From Dyella amyloliquefaciens (GTDB taxonomy: Bacteria; Pseudomonadota; Gammaproteobacteria; Xanthomonadales; Rhodanobacteraceae): 64,000 nucleotides of DNA. The DNA is taken from positions 182,347 to 246,346 of the forward strand of contig NZ_SAYT01000006.1 of NCBI RefSeq assembly GCF_004296575.1, given 5' to 3'. The first letter of the stretch is position 1. Every line of letters begins with the position of its first letter. A program made the translations under genes and the position numbers. The notes under the pieces were generated by a model. It did no database searches. It worked only from the letters and a program-made list of their open reading frames with translations, and was not told where the DNA came from. Below are positions 18,352 through 27,648 of the stretch, piece after piece.

Positions 18352-19124
18352 TACGATAGGTCCATCCGAGACTCCGTTCTCGCTTTAGTCCCGGTCAATC
18401 CAAATGGGAGCGGATGTCGAACTCGCTCCATGACCCGAGCCGTCGCTCCCTCTCCCTCTGGCGACCCGAAGGTAGTCCCTGTGGGAGAGAGGGGTGGGGA
18501 GAGGGTGCGGCTCTTGCCTCAGACACGTCATTCCGTTGCAGTCGGGGTCTGGTGTCGTACTCCGCACTTGATGCGCCACTGCCAGCGTGCCGCCTACGAC
18601 CGCAGGAAGTCCCCGTGGGACGCAGCGGGCGCTTCGATCTCCTGCCGGCGGCGCGAAGCTAGTCCCCGTGGGAAGCGCGAGTCACTTTTCTTTTGCTGGC
18701 CCAGGCACGCGCTCTTTGCGTGCGAACGGCGAAGCCGGCCCGAAAGGCGAAGGGCGGAACGCCCGGAGTAAAAGTCCCACGGGATTAGCTTCGCGTCAAA
18801 AGTAACCCAAAGAAAATGGCCTGCAGAGCTCGCAGCAGCCTGCCGGGAAAAGCTCTGTGGGCTCTTGAGCCCGGATTGCGACCGCCTCCGCCGCCAACGA
18901 ACGGCTACCCCGTAACGCGCTGAGGCCCTGAGGACTTAAAGCGGTGCCCGCTTCGTTTCCTCCCCCTCCGGGGGCGGGGTGAGTGGCGCTCTTGCGTCAG
19001 CGTTCCTCTCCGTTATTTCTGCTCGCCGGCATCTGGATGCCGAACGCACAGTGAGCACCACCGCAAATTCTCCTGAAAGAGCACCGTGCTAGCCTGAAGT
19101 ATCACCTTCATGCCGAGGTGCCTC
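18352..19124. other. Gene-free, palindrome-rich intergenic region
   Basis: About 770 nt with no credible gene: the ORFs here are short, lack Shine-Dalgarno sites and have no recognisable protein pattern. It holds repeated short palindromes (18474-18784, listed separately) and a stretch with TCACTTTTCTTTTGC (18682-18696) facing AAAGTAACCCAAAGAAAATGG (near 18800-18820), a motif common in Xanthomonadales intergenic DNA. Confidence 0.6.
18474..18784. repeat. Cluster of four AGTCCC-N-GGGA palindromes
   Basis: Copies at 18474-18486 (AGTCCCTGTGGGA), 18608-18620 and 18661-18673 (AGTCCCCGTGGGA) and 18773-18784 (AGTCCCACGGGA). The third and fourth copies extend into a 20-nt imperfect inverted repeat (18653-18673 and 18775-18794, GCGAAGCTA core), bounding a 142-nt unit of MITE-like shape. 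Confidence 0.6.
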
Positions 19125-19796
19125 ATGCTGACCGTCCATCACCTCAACAACTCGCGCTCCCAGCGCGTGCTCTGGCTGCTGGAAGAGCTTGGCGTGCCCT
19201 ACGGGATTCGACGCTACCAGCGCGATCCCAAGACCCTGCTGGCGCCTGCGGAACTGCGCGCTGTTCACCCTTTGGGCAAATCTCCGGTCATCGAGGACGA
19301 TGGGCATGTGATGGCAGAGTCGGGTGCCATCATCGAGTATCTGGTCGACCGCTATGACACGGGCAGGCTGGCCCCGCTGCGAGGTTTGCCGGAGCGTTGG
19401 CGCTTCACCTATTGGCTGCACTATGCGGAAGGCTCGGCCATGCCGCCTTTGCTGCTGAAGTTGGTGGCTTCGCGCATTGCAACGGCGCCGATGCCGTTCT
19501 TCGCCAAGCCTTTCGCACGCAAGATCGCAGACAAGTTGCAGTCGAGTTTCGTCGATCCGCAGCTCGCGCTGCACCTTTCCTATGTCGACAACGCGCTGGC
19601 TGCCACGGGATGGTTCGTGGGCGATGCATTCAGCGCGGCGGACATCCAGATGAGCTTTCCGCTGGAGGCGGCCATGGCACGCAGCGGCATGAACGATCGA
19701 TTGCCGCATATCGCTGCCTTCGTCGAGCGTGTCCGGCAGCGTCCGGCTTATCGTCGTGCACTCGAGCGCGGTGGTCCGTACACGCTGCTTGGTTGA
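19125..19796 (+). CDS. Glutathione S-transferase
   Basis: 223 aa. ATG 19125 (MLTVHHLNNSRSQRVLW) is preferred over 19110 because GAGGTG lies just upstream and it matches the thioredoxin-fold start of the family. N-terminal GST domain (1-80): glutathione-site Ser in NNSRSQRVLW, cis-Pro in GKSPVIEDD, then MAESGAIIEYLVD. C-terminal helical domain (90-220) with WFVGDAFSAADIQMSFPLEA. A cytosolic detoxification or isomerase role is likely; the substrate is unknown. It stands alone. Confidence 0.92.
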   Translation: MLTVHHLNNSRSQRVLWLLEELGVPYGIRRYQRDPKTLLAPAELRAVHPLGKSPVIEDDGHVMAESGAIIEYLVDRYDTGRLAPLRGLPERWRFTYWLHYAEGSAMPPLLLKLVASRIATAPMPFFAKPFARKIADKLQSSFVDPQLALHLSYVDNALAATGWFVGDAFSAADIQMSFPLEAAMARSGMNDRLPHIAAFVERVRQRPAYRRALERGGPYTLLG

Positions 19797-20259
19797 GTGA
19801 TCTTCTTGGCGTCCGCGATCAGAGATTTAAAAAAAGGGTGTCGCCTCGACGCATCGCCTGTTCGATTGGGTGACGATGTTGTCCATTGGGCATGGATCGA
19901 CTTTGCGGCATCGCTGCGGCCTTGTGTCACCTTCTCAGAGCGGCTTTGCCGCAAATAAGGTGATCTTGCATTCGCCTGTCTATCTCTTGTTTGGGCGGCT
20001 ATACGGCTCGACCGGCAGCTTCGTCAGCGGAGCGCGGATGGGCACGTCGTAAGTCTTCTGAAAGGTTGTGGCGACGCCACTAAGGTCGAGCCTTGAAGCC
20101 CGAACATTACGCGAAACTAAAGACTTTCCTTGCGTCGACAGTCTTTTGAAAGCTTCGGCGAAAGTATTTTCGAAAGAGGTGAATGGCGGGAAAATTTGCC
20201 TGAAATTACGGCGTTTTCGTCTTGCCATGCGAGTCGGTAGCGTAGGAAGGTTTCACCAT
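19797..20259. other. Intergenic, AT-richer than surroundings
   Basis: About 460 nt upstream of the deacetylase/glycosyltransferase pair. Codon structure is absent and local AT content is visibly higher (for example the segment 20120-20210). It probably contains the promoter of the pair; no clear -35/-10, hairpin or RNA could be assigned. Confidence 0.5.
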
Positions 20260-21009
20260 ATGTCTTGTCAATTGGGACGCTTGGTGAGAATTCCGATCCT
20301 CATGTACCACAACATCGCGCGTGCTCCCCGGGACGTGCGCGTGTATCGAAGTCTGTATGTTTCGCCTGCGTCGTTCGCGCGACAGATGGGTATGTTGAAG
20401 ATGTTCGGCTATCGCGGCGTTTCGATGTCCGATGCGATGCCATACCTGCGCGGCGAGAAGGAAGGCCGGGTCGCGGTCATTACGCTCGATGATGGCTATC
20501 TCGACAACCTCGAGTCGGCGATGCCCGTGCTGCAACGCTACGAATTCACGGCGACCTGCTATGTCGTAAGCAGTCTCGTCGGCCAGTACAACACGTGGGA
20601 CTCCGATCGTCTCGGTGTTCGCAAGCCCATGATGACGATCGAGCAGCTGCGTTCCTGGCAGGCAGGCGGGATGGAAGTGGGTGCGCACACGCGCACGCAC
20701 GCGCGCCTGAGCAAGTGCAACCTGCAGCAACAGCGTGACGAAGTCCAAGGCAGCAAGGCCGAGCTGGAAGACCGGCTGGGTAGCCGCATTGGCCAGTTCT
20801 GTTATCCCTATGGCGATCACGACGATCGCGCGGTGGATGCCGTACGCGAGGCTGGCTTCGACGCCGCCACGACGACGCATCGCGGTCGCGTCGAGGTAAA
20901 GCCGGCCATGGACTTCATGCGTCTGCCGCGTATCCAGGTGGCTCGACATCACGTGCTTCCCCAGGTGGCGGCCAAGGTGATGAGTGGCTACGAGGACAAG
21001 CGCGCATGA
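20260..21009 (+). CDS. Polysaccharide deacetylase (NodB domain)
   Basis: 249 aa from ATG 20260, with AGGAAGG 9 nt upstream; a longer in-frame ORF to 20068 lacks this and has non-coding character. Carbohydrate esterase 4/NodB motifs: ILMYHNI, TLDDGYLDN (Asp-Asp, base and metal ligand), GAHTRTHARLS (two metal His) and FCYPYGDHDD. It removes N-acetyl or O-acetyl groups from a polysaccharide or nascent glycan. No signal peptide is evident. The stop overlaps the start of a GT4 glycosyltransferase, so the pair likely modifies one glycan. Confidence 0.92.
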   Translation: MSCQLGRLVRIPILMYHNIARAPRDVRVYRSLYVSPASFARQMGMLKMFGYRGVSMSDAMPYLRGEKEGRVAVITLDDGYLDNLESAMPVLQRYEFTATCYVVSSLVGQYNTWDSDRLGVRKPMMTIEQLRSWQAGGMEVGAHTRTHARLSKCNLQQQRDEVQGSKAELEDRLGSRIGQFCYPYGDHDDRAVDAVREAGFDAATTTHRGRVEVKPAMDFMRLPRIQVARHHVLPQVAAKVMSGYEDKRA

Positions 21010-22118
21010 AGCTGCTCTTCGTTGGCACCAATCCCGAAAACACCGGCGCTGCGACGCATTTCGTCACGCTGGCCAAGGCCATGGCCGAAGCAGGCCACCA
21101 GGTCGAAGGCATCGTCTCGCGCAAGGGGCTGATCGGGGAGGGGCTGGCGGCGGCCGGCGTGCCGACCTTCTATAGTTCGTTCCGCAACGTCTATGACCTG
21201 CGCGGATACTCCGCGGTCATGCATCGCATCGCGAAGTTCTCTCCCGACTGGCTGGTCGGTAATTTCGGCAAGGAGTACTGGCCGTTGATCGCCAGCGGTC
21301 GACTGACGAATACGCCGGTCGCCTTGTTCCGGCATCGCAATCCACGCATGAGCAAGCTTTCGGAGTTCGGCGTGCCACGCCTGGCCAATCGGTTCATCGC
21401 GGTGTCGGAGTTCGCGCGCAACGCCTACCTGCGTTGGGGTGTTCCGGCGGACCGCGTCTGGATCTCCTACAACCCGGTGGACGTCAACGAGTTCCAGCCC
21501 GACCTGCAGCGTCGCTCACAGGTGCGGCGGGAGTTCGGCATCGATGACGATGCCATCGTCATGGGTTTCGTCGGTCGCATGCACGGCGGCAAGGGCGTTG
21601 CCCAGCTGATGCAGGCCGCCAGTGAGGCGATGCGTATCAACCCGCGCCTGCATGCTCTTTGGGTGGGCAATGGTCCGGAAGAGTCGGCGCTGCATCGCAT
21701 GGCTGACGAGAGCGGTCTTTCCACGCGGCATCACTTCACGGGCTGGACGGCGGATACGGCCCGCTATCACCGGGCGTTCTCGTTCCTGGCGTTTCCTTCC
21801 GTGGAGCTTGAAACCTTCGGTCGCGTGTCCATCGAGGCACAGGCTTGCGGCGTACCGGTGCTCGGTAGCCATATTGGCGGCGTGCCTGAGACCATGATCG
21901 ATGGCGTGACGGGTTTCCTGGTCGAACCGGGCAACATCACCGCGTGGCGTGACCGCATCCTGGCATTGTGTGACGAGTCGCTGTGCGCCGGGATGGGCGC
22001 GGCTGCCCGCATCCACGTGGTGGAGCACTTCAGCAATGCCGCTGTGGCGCGCGACTTCGAACTGCTGCTTCGCCACGGCGAAGAGGCGCTGCACCACTAC
22101 GAGCACGCGCCGACGTAA
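21006..22118 (+). CDS. Glycosyltransferase family 4
   Basis: 370 aa, GT-B fold. N-terminal acceptor domain opens MKLLFVGTNPENTGAATHF (Gly-rich loop); the donor half has VGRMHGGKGVAQLMQAA, HFTGW, FPSVELETFGRVSIEAQACGVPVLGS and GGVPETMIDG, the EX7E and sugar-nucleotide site of GT4 retaining enzymes. It transfers a sugar from a nucleotide donor to a surface glycan or exopolysaccharide precursor on the cytoplasmic side. Coupled by ATGA overlap to the deacetylase. Confidence 0.93.
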   Translation: MKLLFVGTNPENTGAATHFVTLAKAMAEAGHQVEGIVSRKGLIGEGLAAAGVPTFYSSFRNVYDLRGYSAVMHRIAKFSPDWLVGNFGKEYWPLIASGRLTNTPVALFRHRNPRMSKLSEFGVPRLANRFIAVSEFARNAYLRWGVPADRVWISYNPVDVNEFQPDLQRRSQVRREFGIDDDAIVMGFVGRMHGGKGVAQLMQAASEAMRINPRLHALWVGNGPEESALHRMADESGLSTRHHFTGWTADTARYHRAFSFLAFPSVELETFGRVSIEAQACGVPVLGSHIGGVPETMIDGVTGFLVEPGNITAWRDRILALCDESLCAGMGAAARIHVVEHFSNAAVARDFELLLRHGEEALHHYEHAPT

Positions 22119-22131
22119 TGACTCCATGAGC

Positions 22132-22164
22132 CGGGTCGGCACGGATTTTTTTCGTGCCGACCCG
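22132..22164 (+). terminator. Hairpin terminator with T-rich loop
   Basis: 12-bp perfect stem (22132-22143 and 22153-22164, CGGGTCGGCACG) with the loop GATTTTTTT, 13 nt after the glycosyltransferase stop. The T run is in the loop rather than behind the stem, so efficiency is uncertain. Confidence 0.6.
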
Positions 22165-22353
22165 CGTCTTGGCGGAAGTGCGGGCGTCAGCATGCCAGTG
22201 CAGAGTCGTGGCTTGGGCCTCGCGCGCTTGTATGGTCCGATGGGTGCCGCAAGCCGGTAGCCACGCTTCCGGCTCCTTCAAGATGTCGCCCGACTTCGGT
22301 GCCTCCATTCAACCGGGTCGCAGCACGGCAAAAGTGGCGTAGCGCAGTGCACC

Positions 22354-22821
22354 TCAGAACCCGAGTTCACTCAGTCCGGGGTGATCGTCGGGTCGCCGCC
22401 CCAAGGGCCAATGGTATTTGCGCTCCGACTCGGCGATGGGCAGGTCATTGATGCTGGCGTAACGATGGACCATCAGGCCGGCCTCGTTGAACTCCCAGTT
22501 CTCGTTGCCATAGCTGCGGTACCACTGTCCTGAGTCGTCGTGACACTCATAGGCAAAGCGCACCGCGATGCGATTGCCGCCGAAGGCCCACAGTTCCTTG
22601 ATCAGGCGATAGTCGAGTTCGCGGTTCCATTTGCGACGAAGAAAAGCCTTCACGGCATCGCGACCGTCGAGAAACTCCGACCGGTTACGCCAGTGTGTGT
22701 CCACGGTATAGACCAGGGAAACGCGTTCGGGATCACGGGTGTTCCACGCATCCTCGGCCATGCGGACTTTCTGCGTGGCGGTTTCTTCGGTGAAGGGAGG
22801 AACGGGCTGTCTGATCTCCAT
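22354..22821 (-). CDS. NTF2-like / DUF1348 family protein
   Basis: 155 aa. SnoaL/NTF2-like fold of the DUF1348 group: [68 protein letters not shown] and a C-terminal [17 protein letters not shown]. These near-invariant Trp/Asp/Tyr positions make the family clear; its reaction is unknown. It is probably cytosolic and monocistronic. It ends close to a gene-poor stretch and shows no functional link to its neighbours. Confidence 0.9.
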   Translation of the reverse strand: MEIRQPVPPFTEETATQKVRMAEDAWNTRDPERVSLVYTVDTHWRNRSEFLDGRDAVKAFLRRKWNRELDYRLIKELWAFGGNRIAVRFAYECHDDSGQWYRSYGNENWEFNEAGLMVHRYASINDLPIAESERKYHWPLGRRPDDHPGLSELGF

Positions 22822-23208
22822 GGAACACCTCGGCAGTCAGTGTCGGGACGAATGGTGGCTGGTCGATTCGCTTGAAGCCGCTTCCGGCCCGCAGTAGTTT
22901 GTTCCGGAATCGCCGTCGCAAGGCTTCTGCAGTCTTCAGGCCCCATGCGGCGAGCGAGCAGCATTGATGGCACGGATGATGATTATCGTCCCCGGAGATT
23001 GCCGCTTCCATCGGATGCCATGGTCCGTTGCAGTGCGCTGCAGCAAACGGACACCTGCGGCTGTTTCGTGACTGACGACGTGTGTCGCGCACCAGCCCAT
23101 TCACGGTAAGGTTGGCGGAGGGGAGATCGCATGACCGTGGCCGGAGGGCGCACTGTTCGGGCCGTCTGCCCGCAACATATCAGCCCTTTCCCACGGAGTA
23201 GTTCGTCC
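22822..23208. other. Intergenic region, no feature seen
   Basis: Divergent spacer between the DUF1348 gene (-) and the amidohydrolase (+). Several short ORFs overlap in different frames but none has a start site or family pattern. Promoters for both genes must lie here. Confidence 0.5.
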
Positions 23209-24525
23209 ATGCGTCTATTGCCCTTGTTTGCCGCCATCTCGCTGACTCTCGTGGCCACGGCTACCCTTGCCGATGATGCGCCCGCTACACCGGCGAAGGT
23301 AGTCGTCCGCGCCGCTCATCTGGTCGATACGCAGGCAGGCACCGTGCGCGACAACCCGGTGGTGGTGATCGAGGGCGACAAGGTCACCGAGGTGCGCTAC
23401 GACGGCCAGGTGCCGGCTGGCGCCAATGTCATCGACCTGGGCAACGCGACCTTGCTGCCCGGCCTGATCGATTGCCACGTGCACCTCACCGGCGACCCGA
23501 ACGAAGTGAAGGGCGACTACTACGAGGCCATCCTCAAGCGCAGTGCGATCGACTCTGCGATCGTCGCTCCGATCTACGCCAAGCGTACGCTGGACGCCGG
23601 TTTCACCACCGTGCGCAACCTCGGCGCGGATGATTACGTCGACATTGCCCTGCGCAACGCGATCAATCGTGGCGATATTCCCGGTCCGCGCATGCTGGTG
23701 TCCGGCCCGCCGCTCGGCGCCACCGGCGGTCACGCCGATGGGACGACGGGATTCTCGCCGTGGATCGAGTTCCACGGTATCGATGGCGTGGCCGATGGCG
23801 TCGATGCCATTCGCCATCGCATCCGCGAGAACGTGAAGAATGGCGTCGACGTCATCAAGTTCATGGCCAGCGCAGGCGTGCTCAGCGCCGAGGGATCGGT
23901 AGGCGCGCCGCAGTACTCGCAGGAAGAAATGAATGTGCTGGTCGATGAGGCGCATCGCTGGGGCAAGAAGGTGGCCGCACACGCGCATGGCACGGAAGCC
24001 ATCAAGATGGCCATCCGCGCCGGCGTCGACTCCGTCGAGCACAGCAGCATGATCGACGAAGAAGGCCTCAAGCTCGCCAAGCAGAAGGGCACCTACCTCG
24101 ACTTCGACGTCTACAACGACGACTACATCCTGAGCGAATACGCCAAGAAGGGTTTCCCGGCGAGTACCGTCGAAAAGGAAAAGCTGGTGGGCCGCCTGCA
24201 GCGCGAAAACTTCCAGCGCGCCGTGAAGGCCGGTGAAAAGATGACGTTCGGTACCGATGCCGGCGTCTATCCGCACGGCTGGAACGCCAAGCAGTTCGCC
24301 GTCATGACCAAGTGGGGCATGACACCGATGCAGTCGATCCAGGCTGCCACGGTGAACGCCGCCGACCTGCTCGACATGAAGGGCAAGGTGGGCGCCGTCG
24401 CGCCGGGCTACTTCGCCGATCTCATTGCCGTCAGTGGCGACCCCCTCAAGGACGTCTCACAGCTGGAACACGTGGGGTTCGTGATGAAGGGTGGGGCAGT
24501 CGACAAGAACGAACTCAAGCGCTGA
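23209..24525 (+). CDS. Secreted metal-dependent amidohydrolase (prolidase/imidazolonepropionase-like)
   Basis: 438 aa. ATG 23209 begins a Sec signal (MRLLPLFAAISLTLVATATLADD); the longer ORF from 23131 lacks one. Amidohydrolase superfamily metal ligands: HVH in LIDCHVHLTGD, a bridging Lys in VIKFMASAG, HAHG, GVDSVEHS and the Asp in FGTDAGVYPHG. Such periplasmic enzymes hydrolyse Xaa-Pro or Xaa-Arg dipeptides or related amides with a binuclear zinc centre. The C-terminal ADLIAVSGDPL is typical. The exact substrate cannot be read from sequence. Confidence 0.92.
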   Translation: MRLLPLFAAISLTLVATATLADDAPATPAKVVVRAAHLVDTQAGTVRDNPVVVIEGDKVTEVRYDGQVPAGANVIDLGNATLLPGLIDCHVHLTGDPNEVKGDYYEAILKRSAIDSAIVAPIYAKRTLDAGFTTVRNLGADDYVDIALRNAINRGDIPGPRMLVSGPPLGATGGHADGTTGFSPWIEFHGIDGVADGVDAIRHRIRENVKNGVDVIKFMASAGVLSAEGSVGAPQYSQEEMNVLVDEAHRWGKKVAAHAHGTEAIKMAIRAGVDSVEHSSMIDEEGLKLAKQKGTYLDFDVYNDDYILSEYAKKGFPASTVEKEKLVGRLQRENFQRAVKAGEKMTFGTDAGVYPHGWNAKQFAVMTKWGMTPMQSIQAATVNAADLLDMKGKVGAVAPGYFADLIAVSGDPLKDVSQLEHVGFVMKGGAVDKNELKR

Positions 24526-24713
24526 GCGATCGCCCGGCAAGAGATGGGGCCAGCCAACGTGCTCATACGATACGGCTGGTCTGGTCCCGAGGTACCCGGA
24601 TTCATCCGAGCCGGGTCTTGGCCAGGATGAATGCATCGGCGTGATGCTGGCGCTTCGGCGATAGCGAGGCGCGTTGGATATCCACTTTCAGTAACAGCCA
24701 AACAGGGGCACGC

Positions 24714-25088
24714 ATGAAAGCAATGTCGTGGGGTTGTTCGCTTCTTCTGGGCTTGACCGCATCGCTATGTCCCATCGCTGCCCAGTCATCCACGGCGGCG
24801 CCAAAGATGAAGTGCACCGTGGGTCCCGTCGCGAAGCAGTACGGAAAGACGCCATGGCTGGTGTACAGCTGTGACGACGGCAAGTCGGTCCTCATCGTAT
24901 CGGCACCCGCCAACAAGGCCGTCCGCTTTCGCTTTACCTTTGTCGCAGACGACGATGGCTACGCACTTCATGGCGAAGGCCAGGGCGACAAGCATGTTAC
25001 CGATGCGGCGTATCAAGACCTCAATGCATTGGTTGAGGCGGATATTGCCGCGCTAGTCACTGAGACCCGCAAGAGCCAAGGCGGCTGA
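24714..25088 (+). CDS. Small secreted protein of unknown function
   Basis: 124 aa. A signal peptide (SWGCSLLLGLTASLCPIAAQ) precedes a compact domain with two cysteines (KMKCTVGP, VYSCDDGKS), probably a disulfide, and alternating hydrophobic strands (SVLIVSAPANKAVRFRFTFVADDDGY). I do not recognise the family. The terminator-like hairpin at 25108 follows the stop closely, so it may be a single-gene unit. Confidence 0.75.
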   Translation: MKAMSWGCSLLLGLTASLCPIAAQSSTAAPKMKCTVGPVAKQYGKTPWLVYSCDDGKSVLIVSAPANKAVRFRFTFVADDDGYALHGEGQGDKHVTDAAYQDLNALVEADIAALVTETRKSQGG

Positions 25089-25107
25089 GTCAGCGTCGAT
25101 GGGCTAA

Positions 25108-25131
25108 AGGCGCATCGGAAACGATGCGCCT
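25108..25131. terminator. Hairpin after the 24714-25088 gene
   Basis: Perfect 10-bp stem (AGGCGCATCG / CGATGCGCCT) with a GAAA tetraloop, 20 nt after the stop. No T run follows. Confidence 0.6.
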
Positions 25132-25283
25132 GCTGCGTGCCTCGCAGCGTCTTTGGTGATCCAAGTCCCAGTTCCCACCCTTGAGCGTAGCCTTCGGGCT
25201 TGGACATTTGTCCGACAATCGTACACCCTACCGGGACGGCGGTGCCGGGCACTGCCCCAACGATTCCGATGAGGGAAGGGTGG

Positions 25284-27152
25284 ATGAACTGCAACTTCAA
25301 GGGTCGGCGCGCGCGCGCCTGGGTGGGCATGGCCGTGGCCATGGGCTTTGTTTCGATGGCCATGGCGGCGCCGGATAAGGCGACGGTATGGAACGGCAAG
25401 GTGGCGCCCTTGGCGACGCCGTGGACGGCTGAGGTCTCGCCTGGCAACGCCTTGCCCGAGTATCCGCGCCCACAGTTGGCGCGTCCTTCGCTAGAGCATC
25501 CGCAATGGATGAGCTTGAACGGGTTGTGGCAGTACGCGCCGGCTGATGGAAAGGGCGCGCCACCGTTCGGCCTGACGCTGAAGGACCAGGTGCTGGTGCC
25601 ATTCCCGATCGAGTCGGTGCTCTCGGGCGTGCAGAAGCATGCGGATTTCATGTTCTATCGCCGCCTGGTGGACGTGCCGGCCGCCTTCACGGCGCATGGC
25701 CAGCACGTGCGACTGAACTTTGGCGCCGTGGCCCAGGACGCCACGGTGTACGTCAACGGCACCCAGGTAGCGAGCCATGTGGGCGGCTATACGTCTTTCA
25801 GCGCAGATATCACGAAGGTGCTTCACGCGAGCGGCCAGCAGGAGATCGTCGTCGCCGTGCATGCGCCGGTGGATGGCGCCAACGTGATGGTGGGCAAGCA
25901 GCGACTGAAGCCCGAAGGCATCTTCTACACCGCGGCCTCGGGTATCTGGCAGTCGGTGTGGCTGGAGCCAGTGCCGGCCACCAGCCTGGCGCAACTGACG
26001 TTTACGCCGGCCCGCAGCCTCGACGCCTTCACCGTCACCGCCAAGCTGGATGGCAGCCACGACAACGCCACGCTGCATGTCACGGCGTATGCCGACGGCA
26101 AGGCGGTGGGCGAGGCGAGTGGACCGGCCGATCAGCCGATGCACCTGGCCATTGCACATCCGCGCCTGTGGAGCCCGCAGGATCCCTTCCTGTACACCTT
26201 CAAGGCCGTGCTTGCGCAAGGTGACCAGCATGACGAAGTGACGAGCTACGCAGGCCTGCGCACCGTTGCCATCGAGAAGGTGGATGGCCGCAACCGCATC
26301 GTGCTGAATGGCAAGCCGACCTTCCTGCTGGCCACGCTGGATCAGGGTTACTGGCCGGACGGCATCTACACCGCCCCCACGGACGCCGCACTCAAGTTCG
26401 ACATCCAGAAAACCAAGGACCTGGGCTTCAACACCATCCGCAAGCACATCAAGGTGGAGCCGGCGCGCTGGTTCTATTGGGCCGACCACATCGGCCTGAT
26501 GGTGTGGCAGGACATGCCGGCGTTGCCGAATGGCCGCAATGACCAGCTCAGTGATGCCGACAAGGCGGGTTTCCGCGCCGACGTCTCGGCCATCGTCGAT
26601 CAGCTGAAGGGCGAAACCTCGATCATCGGCTGGATCCCGTTCAACGAGGGCTGGGGCCAGTGGAGTATTCCGGCCGCCGCCGAACTGGCCGCGCAGATCA
26701 AGCAACTCGATCCTTCGCGACTGGTCGATGCGCGCAGCGGTGCCAACTGCTGCGACACCAAGGGTGACCCGCATGCAGGCGATGTCTACGACGTGCATGA
26801 CTACCAGGGCCCCGGCCTGCCCAGCCCGGATGCAGAGCGCGCCGCCATCGACGGCGAGCACGGTGGACTGACCCTGGGCGTTCCCGGTCATGTCTGGCCG
26901 AATACGCCGATCAATCCGTACGGTGCCGTCAAGGATCGCGATGCACTGAACGCCGGCTACGTCGCCAATACCGCCGTGCTGCGCGACAAGGGTGTGGCCA
27001 AGGGGATGTCCGGCAGCGTCTACACCCAGATCACCGATGTCGAGGGTGAGCACAACGGCCTGTTTACCTACGACCGCAAGGTCGAAAAGGTGGATGAAGC
27101 GCAGGTGCGTGCCATCAACGAGGCGACGATCAGCGCGGGTGCGCAACACTGA
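25284..27152 (+). CDS. Glycoside hydrolase family 2 enzyme
   Basis: 622 aa from ATG 25284, with AGGGAAGGG upstream; other in-frame starts lie at 25200 and 25269. Signal peptide (VGMAVAMGFVSMAMAAP). GH2 order: sugar-binding jelly roll (about 60-200, FYRRLVDVP, VYVNGTQVASHVGGY), Ig-like sandwich (about 205-310), then a TIM barrel with acid/base Glu in PFNEGWGQWS and probable nucleophile Glu in DGEHGGL. It is a periplasmic retaining exo-glycosidase, likely beta-galactosidase, beta-glucuronidase or similar. The sequence does not fix the sugar. Confidence 0.9.
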   Translation: MNCNFKGRRARAWVGMAVAMGFVSMAMAAPDKATVWNGKVAPLATPWTAEVSPGNALPEYPRPQLARPSLEHPQWMSLNGLWQYAPADGKGAPPFGLTLKDQVLVPFPIESVLSGVQKHADFMFYRRLVDVPAAFTAHGQHVRLNFGAVAQDATVYVNGTQVASHVGGYTSFSADITKVLHASGQQEIVVAVHAPVDGANVMVGKQRLKPEGIFYTAASGIWQSVWLEPVPATSLAQLTFTPARSLDAFTVTAKLDGSHDNATLHVTAYADGKAVGEASGPADQPMHLAIAHPRLWSPQDPFLYTFKAVLAQGDQHDEVTSYAGLRTVAIEKVDGRNRIVLNGKPTFLLATLDQGYWPDGIYTAPTDAALKFDIQKTKDLGFNTIRKHIKVEPARWFYWADHIGLMVWQDMPALPNGRNDQLSDADKAGFRADVSAIVDQLKGETSIIGWIPFNEGWGQWSIPAAAELAAQIKQLDPSRLVDARSGANCCDTKGDPHAGDVYDVHDYQGPGLPSPDAERAAIDGEHGGLTLGVPGHVWPNTPINPYGAVKDRDALNAGYVANTAVLRDKGVAKGMSGSVYTQITDVEGEHNGLFTYDRKVEKVDEAQVRAINEATISAGAQH

Positions 27153-27367
27153 AACCTGCACGTCGCGGAGCGACGAGGCTACCGATTATTGGATAGCCCG
27201 CGCGCTGTGAACGAAGGGTCTCCATGGGGCCATCGCTGCACTGGCTGCAGCGGTGGTCCCATTTTGTTGATCGGTTGTCCTTGGCGTGCCGGTATCGGAC
27301 GGGCTTCCGATCCGGTGCTAGGCTAAGCCCGTTTCCGGACAGACTGGCGAACGCGAGGGAGGGCGCG

Positions 27368-27592
27368 ATGGGAACGGCTTTCTGGGTAAAGCGTTTCTTT
27401 GTGGTGATGTTGGGCGCAGCTGCCATCATCAGCCTGGTGCAATGGCTCAAGGGGCATGGCCTCGAGTACGCCTTGGTGCAGGGCGTCCTATGGGGAGCGA
27501 TCTCAGCGACCATCTTTGTATCGGCAAGGATCTATCAGTCGCGACGGGGTATGCATTGCAGTATCTGCAAGGACACCCCCGAAATGCGCTGA
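27368..27592 (+). CDS. Small membrane protein of unknown function
   Basis: 74 aa from ATG 27368, with GAGGGAGGG upstream. Two predicted transmembrane helices (FFVVMLGAAAIISLVQWL and ALVQGVLWGAISATIFVSA) and a Cys pair near the C-terminus (CSIC). No family recognised. It precedes another small membrane gene (27649) by 56 nt in the same direction; the two may form a unit. Confidence 0.65.
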   Translation: MGTAFWVKRFFVVMLGAAAIISLVQWLKGHGLEYALVQGVLWGAISATIFVSARIYQSRRGMHCSICKDTPEMR

Positions 27593-27648
27593 GGGATGCA
27601 GGGCAGGGAACCCATCAGGAGTCGGTGGGACGCATAGGGAGAGTGCAG

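Noticed and set aside
18322..18805. Short ORFs after icmF
   Set aside because: No start sites, overlapping frames, and they coincide with the palindromic repeat cluster.
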